The notes beneath the pieces were generated by a model that saw only the letters and a program-made list of their open reading frames with translations, searched no databases and was not told where the DNA came from. This document shows positions 34,062-43,303 of a stretch of DNA of 47,876 nucleotides, one piece after another. Every line of letters begins with the position of its first letter. Position 1 is the first letter of the stretch. A program made the translations under genes and the position numbers. The stretch is taken from contig JAAEMK010000986.1 of NCBI GenBank assembly GCA_024225635.1, positions 1 to 47,876 of the forward strand. The letters are read 5' to 3'. Source of the stretch: Desulfobacteraceae bacterium. GTDB taxonomy: Bacteria; Desulfobacterota; Desulfobacteria; Desulfobacterales; Desulfobacteraceae.

Positions 34062-36489
34062 AATCAAACTCTCATGGAACCTTAGCTTGGGTGGTTTTCC
34101 AGCGTTTTTTCTCTTTATGACCGCAATTAACCTTCTGGCCTGTAATCTGCCGGGGGGGACGCCTCTGCTGAGCAGGGTCAGCGGAGTCATTGTGCTGGGA
34201 ATATGGGCGAGCCTGTACCGACCGTTAAAAGCCGACAGGTCTTTAAATACCAGCCTTGGCCTTGCAGGGATTTTGCTCTCATTTTTTCTGCTGGTAAACA
34301 CCTCGGCATTTGCTCCGGGTACAGCCCTGATTCTCTTTATTCTTTTGGTGCAGTCAAAGGGAAGCAAAAACAAAAAAAAAGAACTTCAGGTCTGTTTGAT
34401 TACAATATTTTTATATTCCACATACCTGATACTTGAACAATACAGCCCGTATCCATGGTATCTCCAGCAAAAAATATCCCTTGTCTACTCCGTTGCCGTT
34501 ACATCTGCGGTTCACAACCCAATGACCCTTGGGCAGAGTGCCGTTGGTATCCCTGTAACCGTTTCCATGATCTGTTTTGGATCGGGGCTTGCTCATTTCA
34601 GGCGGAAACCTCTTTTTTTTGCGTCGGCGTTATCCCTTCCAATCGTTGCAAACATCCTTTTCCTGTGGCTGCAAAAGCCGCTTTTAAATTTGGTGCATCT
34701 ATACGAAAGGGCATGGCAGCCCACCCCCCTTGATTTCCAGGTCATACTGCTTTTTTTGTCATTGATTCTTTTTTATCCTTTAATTCAGCAAATAGATAAA
34801 ACAGGGGAAAATGAACCCGGGGGATCGGCCGATCCGATTGCAGTCAGGGCCGGCCTTGCGGTGATCGTTGGGTTGCTGGCTTTTTCCGCTGTTTTCTTCC
34901 TCGCATTCAATCGAGATGGAATTAAAAGCAAAGGAGAGATCATCTTCTGCGACAAAGGGGCAAACTGGTCAGTCCCCCGCTATGGAAAAAAATATGGGCA
35001 GAAAAGTGTGGGCATGTTTGGCATGCTTCCCCATTACTTGGAAATGCGGGGGTATCATGCAAGGGTGGAAAAGAATGATCTTTCACCCCTGATACTTAAA
35101 AAAGCCGCTGCTGTTGTTGTCTTTAATCCGTCAAAATATTTTTCCGGTGAGGAGCGCAGGTTGCTCCGGGATTTTGTAAAACAAGGCGGCGGGCTGCTTG
35201 TTGCAGGGGACCATACCGATGTAACCGGGCTCATGGGACCGATCAATGATATACTTGCCCCATTCAATATCGGCCTGAATTTCGATACTGCCCTGCCCAT
35301 CTCTTCCGGCTGGATAAACAGCCTTGAAAAGCGGCCCCATCCCATTACAAGGGGACTTGATAATGACTATGACGCCGGCATTTGGGTCGGAGCTTCCCTT
35401 GATATTGATCTCCCTGCAAGCCCTGTTATTGTTGGAAAACGTGGATGGGCAGACCTGGGAGACTACCGGAATAAAAAAAGAGCTTATTTGGGTGATTATA
35501 AAAGATCTGAAAAAGAACAGCTGGCAGATGTCGTGCTTGTTGCGGAGTCTGAATACGGAAAGGGCAGGGTCCTGGTATTTGCCGATACATCACCCTTTCA
35601 AAACGCGATCCTGACCCATACCCATCCTTTTCTGGATACTATCTTCACTTGGCTGGTTTCAGGTAAAGGTGCCATCCATTTTCCGCAGGTCCAGTTTGGT
35701 CTGTCCATCATATTCATTGCAGCCGCCCTTGCCATAATCATCAGAACCCCTTGTATTCTTTTTTTTGTGGTGTTTGTCCTTGCCGCCCATGGGGGGGTAT
35801 GGTTTTCCCAAACCCGGCTTGTTTCAAATGTTGAGACCGAAAGTTCCTCATTCAGCAAAGCTCAATATGAACCGGCATTTATCGATTTCTCACACATGGA
35901 ACGTTTTGCACCCCTTGCATCATCGGACTACAGCACATGGGGACTTACCGTGAACCTCATGCGGAACGCATTCATTCCCCTCTATTTGAAAGAAATATCA
36001 ACAGAGGCCCTGTCGGCTTCGAGACTGTTTTTTGTGATCGCCCCGACAAAGGCTTTCTCCAAAAAAGAGATTAAGATTTTAAAAGCGTATATGGAAAACG
36101 GCGGGTTCGTAATATGGACCGTGGGGTGGGAGGATATGGAAGCATCAAAGAACTTCCTTGATGAATTTAATCTTTCCCTTGATGCCGTACCCCTTGGATC
36201 CACAGGCCGGGAGAGTGGAAAAAGAGGGGTAAGCTTTCTGGAAGCCTGGCCCATAATCTGTAAAAACGGAACAGGTGATGTGCTTGCCGGGAAATGGGAT
36301 TACCCTGTTATCGTATTTCAACCCCGGGGAAAGGGCGGACTCCTCCTGATCGGAGATTCTCAATTCCTTCTCAGCAAAAACATGGAATCGTATAAGAAAT
36401 TCAAATACAACAATATCCGTTTCTTCAGGCAGCTCCTTGTACGGCTCGGCCAGTATCGGAAACAGGGCATGGCAAAAGGGAAACAGTAA
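34042..36489 (+). CDS. Large membrane protein with two GATase1-like extracytoplasmic domains (paralogue 1)
   Basis: The 815-residue protein has about eight N-terminal transmembrane helices (to about 285). A soluble domain at about 300-545 follows (GGGLLVAGDHTDVTGL, YGKGRVLVFADTSPF), then two helices (about 555-600) and a second similar domain (about 610-800, SRLFFVIAPTKAF, ENGGFVIWTVGWED, GKGGLLLIGDSQFL). The domain motifs resemble the GATase1-like/DUF4350 fold seen in GldG-type proteins. The start is TTG at 34042, overlapping the repeat gene by 20 bases, without a good ribosome binding site, so translation may be coupled. It pairs with a paralogue directly downstream. The function is unknown. 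Confidence 0.75.
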   Translation: MEKEINKIKLSWNLSLGGFPAFFLFMTAINLLACNLPGGTPLLSRVSGVIVLGIWASLYRPLKADRSLNTSLGLAGILLSFFLLVNTSAFAPGTALILFILLVQSKGSKNKKKELQVCLITIFLYSTYLILEQYSPYPWYLQQKISLVYSVAVTSAVHNPMTLGQSAVGIPVTVSMICFGSGLAHFRRKPLFFASALSLPIVANILFLWLQKPLLNLVHLYERAWQPTPLDFQVILLFLSLILFYPLIQQIDKTGENEPGGSADPIAVRAGLAVIVGLLAFSAVFFLAFNRDGIKSKGEIIFCDKGANWSVPRYGKKYGQKSVGMFGMLPHYLEMRGYHARVEKNDLSPLILKKAAAVVVFNPSKYFSGEERRLLRDFVKQGGGLLVAGDHTDVTGLMGPINDILAPFNIGLNFDTALPISSGWINSLEKRPHPITRGLDNDYDAGIWVGASLDIDLPASPVIVGKRGWADLGDYRNKKRAYLGDYKRSEKEQLADVVLVAESEYGKGRVLVFADTSPFQNAILTHTHPFLDTIFTWLVSGKGAIHFPQVQFGLSIIFIAAALAIIIRTPCILFFVVFVLAAHGGVWFSQTRLVSNVETESSSFSKAQYEPAFIDFSHMERFAPLASSDYSTWGLTVNLMRNAFIPLYLKEISTEALSASRLFFVIAPTKAFSKKEIKILKAYMENGGFVIWTVGWEDMEASKNFLDEFNLSLDAVPLGSTGRESGKRGVSFLEAWPIICKNGTGDVLAGKWDYPVIVFQPRGKGGLLLIGDSQFLLSKNMESYKKFKYNNIRFFRQLLVRLGQYRKQGMAKGKQ

Positions 36490-36495
36490 AACAAC

Positions 36496-38967
36496 ATGCG
36501 AATGATATGGCTGATCTCTTTTTTTTCGGCATCCTCCTGGCTCTACATGATGTCAACGTTTACACCGGCAAAAATATCTCTTGGGTCTCCTTTTGTGTTT
36601 CTCCTTGGGGCCGGTCTGGTCTCCAGTTCCTTTTCCCTTGGAAAAGTAATCACAAAACCTTTTCCTGGAAAAATTTACCTGTTTGCAATCCCCCTCATAC
36701 CGATCTGTTGCAGTATCCCATTCCCCTACAGCCTGGGTGCATTTTTTATGCTGGCTGGCCTTGTGGTCAATATCGTTTCAATGGGGTTTCGCCCCCTTGC
36801 CCGGGCAGCAGCCGGATTCCTGTTGACCGGACTTCTTCTGCTGGCGCAGGCAGCCTGCATGCCCATATTTTATGTGATTTCAGCAAGGGTCCATGAAATT
36901 AAAGCCCTCAACCTGACGGCATGGCCCATGGTCCGGCTTTTCGGCCTGGATGCGCAGATCAGCGAAGGCATCATCTACCTCCCCTTTCATTCCGGCCTTT
37001 CCGCATTCCCGGGTACCCTTGAGAAGATGGGCTTTCACTCAATCTTTCTCATATTTATTTCCGGGATCATTCTTCTGGGCCTCTTTAAGCGGTCTTTGAA
37101 ATCATACTTGAAATTCTTTGGCACATGCATCCTTTATGTCTATCTGCGCTATGTTTTCCTTATTTTTATCATGGCCCAGGTGGACAGGGCCGAGATATAC
37201 TGGAATCCGGAGTCTGCCATCCTGAGCTTTCTGCCCCTTGCGGTGTTCCTGTGCCATGCCTTTCCCCTTGATGCCCCCCTGCCGGATCCCGGCTTAAAAC
37301 CAGCCGGACCATTGTTTGAAAGAAAGCAGGCCGGGGCGGTTCTTTTTTTCTTCATCAGCGCCTTCTGTTTCTCAGGCCTCGCCCTCTATGATGATCCGGG
37401 CATCCGTAAACAGGGCAGAATCCTCATCGATGAGGCGCACAGCGACTGGGAATGGTCCGCAAGAGCCTTTGACACAACATGGTACGGCAGCCGTTCCACA
37501 TATAACTATTACTGCATGGCTGAATACATGAACTATTTTTATTCGGTCAGCCGGAACCATGACAAAAAACTTACCAAGGATTACCTTTCCGGTTTTGATA
37601 TACTTATTCTTAAAACCCCGACAAAGGCGTTTGAAGATGAGGAGATAGAAGATATTGTCCGGTTTGTAGAGAACGGCGGCGGCCTGTGGCTTGTGGGTGA
37701 CCATACCAATGTATTTGGCATGGACTATTATCTTAACTTTATTGCAAAACGGTTTGGGTTGTTTTTCCATTATGACAGTACCTACGACCTTGACAGCGGG
37801 AAGCTGACATTCTACAGGCCCCCGGAATTATTTCCCCACCCTGTTGTGCAGAATATGCCCCCTTTTCTATTTGCCACTTCAGACACGCTGTCCGCCCCAT
37901 TGACAGCGGATAACATCATTATTGGTTACGGGCTCAGGTCCCGGCTGCTTTCATATTCAGGAAGAGGGTTTTTCGAGCAGGACCCTACCCAGGATTATGA
38001 GTTCGGGCTCTTTCTCCAAGCAGCGGGTGTCAACCATGGTAAGGGCCGGGTCGCAGCCTTTACTGACAGTACCTGTTTTTCCAACTTCTATATGTTCATG
38101 AGGGGAAAACCCGAGCTCGCCCTTGGATACATGGAATGGCTGAACCGTGAGAACAGGTTTCCCTTCATGCACACTCTGTTTTTCCTGGTCTTTATCTTCT
38201 CCTTTGCCGGGGGGATATACCTGCTGAGAAATAAGAGATCCCAGATAGTTGTGTGTTGTTTCTTTGGTGTGCTTTGCGCAGTCCCTGTGGGAAAGATATC
38301 ATTTACCTGCCTTACCCGGGTCAATTATGCATTGCCCAAGGCACACACCCGGTACAAACAGGCCATCTTTGAAAACGCGCATTCCGACTTTACCCTGCCC
38401 GTTGATCAACTTGTGGATAATCACCCCCGAAACATGCATACCTTTTATGTCTGGACCCAGAGGCTTGGGTACGTGCCGGAATTAGAAAATGATCTGGACG
38501 CAGCTTTGCAAAAAGATGCCATGGTTTTTATCATTATGCCAACCCGGGTGTTCAAGGATGATGAGATAAAAAAAATAGTCGGATTTGTTGAAAATGGAGG
38601 AAAGGTGATACTCCTTGACTCCCCCCGTAACAGCAAAACCACATCAAACCGTCTTCTTGAGAACTTTGATATGAAGATAAACTTCGATGCACTGTCAGAC
38701 ACGATTTTGTTTGATCACAATAAAAAACCGATCTGTAAGGGGATAAAATCCGGGACGGTTTCAGGCGGAAAACCATTTATCACAACAAAGGACGGCTTGC
38801 CTGTATTTTCCGTAACTAAAAGAGGAAAGGGTAAAATCGGTGTAATGGCGAACGCCCATATTTTTACAAATCAGCAGATGGGCGGAACTCAGATAATACC
38901 GAGTGCCGAGCAGCTGGAATTTTTCGCTCTTGAATATTATATCATCGGGACGATGGAAAAAGAATGA
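36496..38967 (+). CDS. Large membrane protein with two GATase1-like extracytoplasmic domains (paralogue 2)
   Basis: The 823-residue protein repeats the plan of its upstream neighbour. About eight helices (to about 300) are followed by a domain with DEAHSDWEW, GFDILILKTPTKAF, NGGGLWLVGDHTNVFG and HGKGRVAAFTDSTCF, then a helix pair (about 555-605) and a second domain with ENAHSDF, KDAMVFIIMPTRVF, ENGGKVILLDSP and RGKGKIGVMANAHIF. The shared GDHT-D/N-V and GKGRV elements show common descent with the first paralogue. A segment ISEGIIYLPFHSG...EKMGFHS has the layout of exosortase membrane cores but lacks the catalytic Cys. The ATG follows the previous stop by six bases. The function is unknown. 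Confidence 0.75.
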   Translation: MRMIWLISFFSASSWLYMMSTFTPAKISLGSPFVFLLGAGLVSSSFSLGKVITKPFPGKIYLFAIPLIPICCSIPFPYSLGAFFMLAGLVVNIVSMGFRPLARAAAGFLLTGLLLLAQAACMPIFYVISARVHEIKALNLTAWPMVRLFGLDAQISEGIIYLPFHSGLSAFPGTLEKMGFHSIFLIFISGIILLGLFKRSLKSYLKFFGTCILYVYLRYVFLIFIMAQVDRAEIYWNPESAILSFLPLAVFLCHAFPLDAPLPDPGLKPAGPLFERKQAGAVLFFFISAFCFSGLALYDDPGIRKQGRILIDEAHSDWEWSARAFDTTWYGSRSTYNYYCMAEYMNYFYSVSRNHDKKLTKDYLSGFDILILKTPTKAFEDEEIEDIVRFVENGGGLWLVGDHTNVFGMDYYLNFIAKRFGLFFHYDSTYDLDSGKLTFYRPPELFPHPVVQNMPPFLFATSDTLSAPLTADNIIIGYGLRSRLLSYSGRGFFEQDPTQDYEFGLFLQAAGVNHGKGRVAAFTDSTCFSNFYMFMRGKPELALGYMEWLNRENRFPFMHTLFFLVFIFSFAGGIYLLRNKRSQIVVCCFFGVLCAVPVGKISFTCLTRVNYALPKAHTRYKQAIFENAHSDFTLPVDQLVDNHPRNMHTFYVWTQRLGYVPELENDLDAALQKDAMVFIIMPTRVFKDDEIKKIVGFVENGGKVILLDSPRNSKTTSNRLLENFDMKINFDALSDTILFDHNKKPICKGIKSGTVSGGKPFITTKDGLPVFSVTKRGKGKIGVMANAHIFTNQQMGGTQIIPSAEQLEFFALEYYIIGTMEKE

Positions 38968-39008
38968 TAACACTTTTTCCAAGCTCCGGCTAAAGGCCAC
39001 ACCCGGAG

Positions 39009-39043
39009 GTCGCCATGGGGCAGGCAGGCTGCCCCATGGCGAC
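39009..39043. terminator. Hairpin between convergent genes
   Basis: A perfect 15-bp stem (GTCGCCATGGGGCAG at 39009-39023, CTGCCCCATGGCGAC at 39029-39043) has a five-base loop. No T-tract is present. It lies between the cassette end at 38967 and the chemoreceptor stop at 39051, so it can serve both strands. Confidence 0.7.
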
Positions 39044-39050
39044 TCTGGAA

Positions 39051-40712
39051 TCATGCCTCCAGTTTGAAATGGTCTACCATGGTGTTCAGCTTTTCCGCAA
39101 GCTCTGAAAGCTGTCCGGAACTTGAATGGATGTCGCTGCTGTTGGAAGAGATATGGGTAATGGACTGGCTCACGTCCCGGATATCCCCGGAAGTGGCCAT
39201 GGCGGAAGCAGAGGTGTTGGCCACATTGCCGCTGACCTCCTGGATCGCATCTGCCCCTTGGGATACATTGATATCGATTTCAGATACCGTATTGGTCTGA
39301 TCGTCCACGGCCATAGAGATGGTTTGAATGATCTCATTGACCTCGTGGATCACCTGGGCAATCGCCTTGATGTCCTCCACGGTTGATCCGGAGGCGGTCT
39401 GAATCCAGTCGATGTTCTTTTTGATCTCCTCGGTTGCCTGGGTGGTCTGGGTTGCCAGGCTCTTTATCTCGCTTGCGACAACGGCAAAGCCCTTGCCCGC
39501 TTCTCCGGCCCTTGCCGCTTCAATGGTTGCGTTGAGGGCCAGGAGGTTGGTCTGCTCGGAAATCTCGGAGATGGATTCCGAGACCTTGCTGATTTTTGCG
39601 GCTGCATTTCCCAGATCGTCCACCCTGGATGATGCCGACTCCACCCGTTGAACCGCCTTGGCTGAAATTCCATTGGCACTGTCGGTATTGCCGGAAATAT
39701 CCCGGATGGTTTTGTTCATCCTGGAGGTGGATTCGGCGATCTGCTGGGTGTTTGCCGTTAACTCCTCCATGGCCGCAGCCACTGCGTTCATGTCCTCGCT
39801 CATCTGTTCGGCATGCTGGGCCACGCTTTCGGTCCTTTGGGCCGAGCTTTCCGATTCCGTGGAAAGCTCACTTGCCACCTGGGTCATGTCCGTGGAGGAA
39901 TGGTTCAGGGAGACCGCTTCCATGCGGATGTTTTTCATGTGCCCCTGCAAGGCATCTATGAAATTGTTGAGGTTGTGACCCAGGAAGGCGAGTTCATCCA
40001 TTTTTTCAACGGGCTTGTCCTGGGAAGGAAACCGTTGGGTCAGGTCGCCCTTGCTGAGTTTTTTTGCCGTGGAGGTGGAGCCGAGGAGTTGCCTGACAAT
40101 GCCACGGATCTGCAGGAGGCTTAACACCATGAGTATGACTCCGGCCAGCAGACCCAGGCTTTGAAGGAGAATCAGGCGCTTCACCTTTTTTTCTGACATT
40201 TTCTGCATCATGACCACAGCCTTGTTCATCTCCTTAAGGAGTTTCAGGTTGTGCTCCTTGACATATTGGAGACTTGGACCTGTTTGATTCCCGTTGGACA
40301 GGACCTGTTGCATATGGTTTGAAAACTCCCGCCACAGCTTTTTTACCGTCACCAGCTGGCCGGCAGCCGGTTCTTTTGCACGGGGACAGTTTGCGTAGAG
40401 GGTCCTGTCAAGGTTCAGGTCCAGGGGGGCCTTTCCGGAATCAGACAGGGCTTTCAGGGTGATGTCAAAGACCTTCATTGAATTCTTGACCTCTGCACTG
40501 AGTTTCGCCTTTTCCCCCTGATCCGCCATGGAAGAGAGCAAGAAAAGTTCCTTGGACATCTTCTGGGAGAGCATCCGTTGTCTTCCGGCCAGGTTGATGA
40601 CAAGGCCGTCGTCCTTTTGCGCCGAGGTGGTCTGCCAGGTTACGGCAAACATGCACAGAATGATGAAAAACAGCCCTCCAACGATAAGCCCCAATTTATA
40701 CCTGATAGCCAT
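39051..40712 (-). CDS. Methyl-accepting chemotaxis protein with PilJ-type sensor domain
   Basis: The 553-residue receptor has TM1 (about 5-27), a periplasmic helical sensor of about 170 residues with the PilJ/NarX-type motif [18 protein letters not shown], and TM2 (about 183-203). A HAMP domain follows, then a long coiled-coil signalling domain with the hairpin tip [22 protein letters not shown]. It reports ligand binding to CheA/CheW. PilJ-type domains with this motif bind nitrate in a characterised Pseudomonas receptor, so a nitrogen-oxide ligand is a reasonable guess. The frame is open to 40772, but AAGGAG lies seven bases before the ATG at 40712. Confidence 0.9.
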   Translation of the reverse strand: MAIRYKLGLIVGGLFFIILCMFAVTWQTTSAQKDDGLVINLAGRQRMLSQKMSKELFLLSSMADQGEKAKLSAEVKNSMKVFDITLKALSDSGKAPLDLNLDRTLYANCPRAKEPAAGQLVTVKKLWREFSNHMQQVLSNGNQTGPSLQYVKEHNLKLLKEMNKAVVMMQKMSEKKVKRLILLQSLGLLAGVILMVLSLLQIRGIVRQLLGSTSTAKKLSKGDLTQRFPSQDKPVEKMDELAFLGHNLNNFIDALQGHMKNIRMEAVSLNHSSTDMTQVASELSTESESSAQRTESVAQHAEQMSEDMNAVAAAMEELTANTQQIAESTSRMNKTIRDISGNTDSANGISAKAVQRVESASSRVDDLGNAAAKISKVSESISEISEQTNLLALNATIEAARAGEAGKGFAVVASEIKSLATQTTQATEEIKKNIDWIQTASGSTVEDIKAIAQVIHEVNEIIQTISMAVDDQTNTVSEIDINVSQGADAIQEVSGNVANTSASAMATSGDIRDVSQSITHISSNSSDIHSSSGQLSELAEKLNTMVDHFKLEA

Positions 40713-40985
40713 AACTCTACTCCTTGATGTCGTGTCAACGCTTGTGCATTCAAATGATTGTTTATTGTTCATTGGTTAGTAGGTCAATTTGACCCAGTAT
40801 AGGGGGTGTGGAACTTTTTTCAAGAAGTTTTTTCGTTCCTGATGGCAAGGAAATTTTAAGGTCAGGGTGGGAAGTGTGGTATAACAGGTGAACATACCGT
40901 TCATAATTTCATAATCGCCATGACAATACCATGACCTGTAATTACAGAAAAATGGCTGGTGGCCGGACCACCGGAAGGAGTCGCC
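40713..40985. other. Divergent spacer with GGTCAATTTGACC palindrome
   Basis: Between the chemoreceptor and the TVP38 gene there is a perfect 13-base palindrome GGTCAATTTGACC (40782-40794), a candidate operator. An extended -10-like TGTGGTATAAC lies near 40873, comparable with the cysE promoter. No sigma-54 element was found. Confidence 0.4.
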
Positions 40986-41771
40986 ATGGGCCGGGAAACC
41001 GGGAAGCCCACACCCAGAGGTAGTCAGGGAGCGGGCCTGAAAATCATCGCCGGTGTCTTTATTGTTGCCGGGGCGCTGGCAGCTGCCATATACCTTGATT
41101 TGCCAGAGATGTTTCGCAACGCCCTGGCCTGGATTGACCAGGCCGGTCCCATCGCTCCACTGGTGTTCTCACTGCTCTATGTGGCCGCCTGCGTGTTCAT
41201 GCTGCCCGGGGCCATCCTGACCCTTGGCGCGGGGGCGGTGTTTGGTGTGGTCCGGGGCTCCCTGCTTGTTTCCCTGGCCTCCACCCTGGGGGCCACGGCC
41301 GCCTTCCTGACCGGCCGTTACCTGGCGCGATCCATGGTGGCCCGGCGGGTTGCGGGAAATCCAACCTTTAAAGCGCTGGATGAGGCCGTGGCCGGACAGG
41401 GCTGGAAAATAGTGGGCTTGACCCGGCTTTCGCCGGTTTTCCCTTTTAACCTGCTTAACTACGGGTTTGGCTTGACCCGGGTCTCTTTGCGGGATTATGT
41501 CCTGGCGTCATGGATCGGGATGATTCCGGGCACGGTGATGTATGTCTACCTCGGTTCCCTGGCCGGGAGCCTTGCCGAGCTTGGGGCTACGGACGGCGGC
41601 CGTACCCGTTCCCTTGCGGAATGGGGACTCTACCTCCTGGGGTTGCTGGCAACGGTGGCGGTCACCGTGGTCATTACCCGTATTGCGCGCCAGGCCCTGG
41701 GGCGGCGGATGAAGCCCGGGGCGGAACCAAAGACGGATTCCGACACGGAATCAAAGGAGAAGCAGCCATGA
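40986..41771 (+). CDS. TVP38/TMEM64-family (DedA-like) membrane protein
   Basis: The 261-residue protein has about six transmembrane segments and the family signature: FMLPGAILTLGAGAVFGVVRGSL in the first half, then TRLSPVFPFNLLNYGFGLTRVSLRDYVLASWIGMIPGT, where the paired re-entrant loop of VTT-domain proteins sits. Family members act in lipid flipping or membrane homeostasis. I start at 40986 because AAGGAG lies five bases before it, and not at the upstream ATG at 40959. Its stop overlaps the next ATG (ATGA). TVP38 genes are often paired with MerA-like flavoproteins, as here. Confidence 0.88.
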   Translation: MGRETGKPTPRGSQGAGLKIIAGVFIVAGALAAAIYLDLPEMFRNALAWIDQAGPIAPLVFSLLYVAACVFMLPGAILTLGAGAVFGVVRGSLLVSLASTLGATAAFLTGRYLARSMVARRVAGNPTFKALDEAVAGQGWKIVGLTRLSPVFPFNLLNYGFGLTRVSLRDYVLASWIGMIPGTVMYVYLGSLAGSLAELGATDGGRTRSLAEWGLYLLGLLATVAVTVVITRIARQALGRRMKPGAEPKTDSDTESKEKQP

Positions 41772-43300
41772 GCAATAAACCCTGGCATTTCGATGTGACT
41801 CCCCGGGACGAGCATAACCGGACGTTGGTGGACCATGTCCATCCCCCGGCATGGACGCCGCCCACGCCTGAGCCCTGTTACAATCTCGTGGTGATCGGAG
41901 CCGGCACTGCGGGGCTCATCTCGGCCCTGGGCTGTGCCGGGCTCGGTGGAAAAGCGGCCCTGGTGGAGCGTCATCTCATGGGCGGTGACTGCCTCAATGT
42001 GGGCTGTGTCCCCTCCAAGTGTTTCGTCCGCTCTTCCCGTGCGGCCGCTGAAATGGCTTCAGGGGACCGGTTCGGACTCACACCCTGTCCCCCGCCGGAA
42101 TCGGATTTCTCCGCTGTCATGGCGCGGCTGCGGCGGCTGCGGGCCCATATCAGCCGACACGATTCCGCCATGCGGTATCGTGAAATGGGGGTCGATCTGT
42201 TCTTTGGCGAGGCGGTCTTTGCCGATCATAACACCGTGACCGTGGGGGGAAACAACTTGCGTTTCCGCAAGGCCGTCATTGCCGCCGGGGCCCGCCCGGT
42301 GCGCCCCGGGATAGAGGGGCTGGACAAGGTGGGGTTCATGACCAATGAGACGGTCTTCAACCTCACGGAACTGCCCAGGCGGCTGGTGGTCATCGGCGGC
42401 GGCCCCATCGGGTGTGAGCTGGCCCAGGGCTTCCGGCGTCTGGGCGCCCGGGTGACGATCGTCCAGCACAGCCGTTTTCTGCCTCGGGAAGATCCCGAGG
42501 CCTCGGCCCTCCTTGCCAGGGTGTTTGAGGACGAAGGCATTCGCATCCTGCCCGGCGCCAGGGTGGTTCGCGTGGAAGCGTCCCCCACGGGCAAGCGGGT
42601 GACCATCGCCAACTTTGACGGCCAGCAGACCGTGGAAGCCGATGAGATACTGATCGGCGCGGGCCGGAAGCCCAATGTGGAGGGCTTAGGGCTTACCAAT
42701 GCCGGGGTTACCTATGATAAGCGCAAGGGAATCGTGGTGGATGACTTTTTGCGCACCACCAACCCGGATATTTTCGCGGCGGGAGACATCTGCATGGCGT
42801 GGAAATTCACCCATGCGGCGGACGCCGGGGCGCGCATCGCCGTGCAGAACGCCCTTTTCCTCGGACGAAAACGGGTGAGCGCCCTGAACATGCCATGGTG
42901 TACCTATACCGATCCCGAGATCGCCCATGTGGGACTGTACGAGGCAGACGCCGAGGCACGGGGCATCCCCACCGACACCTTCAGGGTTGAGATGGCGGAG
43001 GTGGACCGGGCTGTTACGGATGGAGACGACCAGGGCTTTGTAAAAGTCCTGGTGAAGAAAGGCACGGACCGGATTCTCGGGGCAACCATTGTCGCTGCCC
43101 ATGCCGGGGAGCTCATCAGCGAGATCTCCGTGGCCATGGCCGCCAAAGCCGGATTGAAAACCCTGGGCACCGTGATCCATCCCTATCCCACCCAGGCGGA
43201 GGCCATCAAACGGGTGGCCGACGCTTACAACCGCACCCGCTTGACTCCCCGTGCGGCAGGATTGCTTAAATGGTGGCTCAAGCGGCAAAGGAGATGTTAG
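41768..43300 (+). CDS. MerA-like pyridine nucleotide-disulfide oxidoreductase
   Basis: The 510-residue flavoprotein has FAD-binding VVIGAGTAGLISA, the redox-active disulfide C75-LNVG-C80 in GGDCLNVGCVPSK, an NAD(P)-binding VVIGGGPIGCELAQGF, and the dimerisation domain with HPYPTQAEA. The fold is that of mercuric reductase and dihydrolipoamide dehydrogenase. It lacks the N-terminal HMA domain and the C-terminal vicinal cysteine pair of true MerA (it ends in a single Cys), so mercury reduction is unlikely. AAAGGAG precedes the ATG, which overlaps the TVP38 stop. It probably reduces a thiol or membrane-associated substrate. Confidence 0.88.
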   Translation: MSNKPWHFDVTPRDEHNRTLVDHVHPPAWTPPTPEPCYNLVVIGAGTAGLISALGCAGLGGKAALVERHLMGGDCLNVGCVPSKCFVRSSRAAAEMASGDRFGLTPCPPPESDFSAVMARLRRLRAHISRHDSAMRYREMGVDLFFGEAVFADHNTVTVGGNNLRFRKAVIAAGARPVRPGIEGLDKVGFMTNETVFNLTELPRRLVVIGGGPIGCELAQGFRRLGARVTIVQHSRFLPREDPEASALLARVFEDEGIRILPGARVVRVEASPTGKRVTIANFDGQQTVEADEILIGAGRKPNVEGLGLTNAGVTYDKRKGIVVDDFLRTTNPDIFAAGDICMAWKFTHAADAGARIAVQNALFLGRKRVSALNMPWCTYTDPEIAHVGLYEADAEARGIPTDTFRVEMAEVDRAVTDGDDQGFVKVLVKKGTDRILGATIVAAHAGELISEISVAMAAKAGLKTLGTVIHPYPTQAEAIKRVADAYNRTRLTPRAAGLLKWWLKRQRRC

Positions 43301-43303
43301 TTA

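Noticed and set aside
41768-43300. True mercuric reductase
   Set aside because: The C-terminal vicinal cysteine pair and N-terminal metal-binding domain are absent and there are no other mer genes; kept as MerA-like only.
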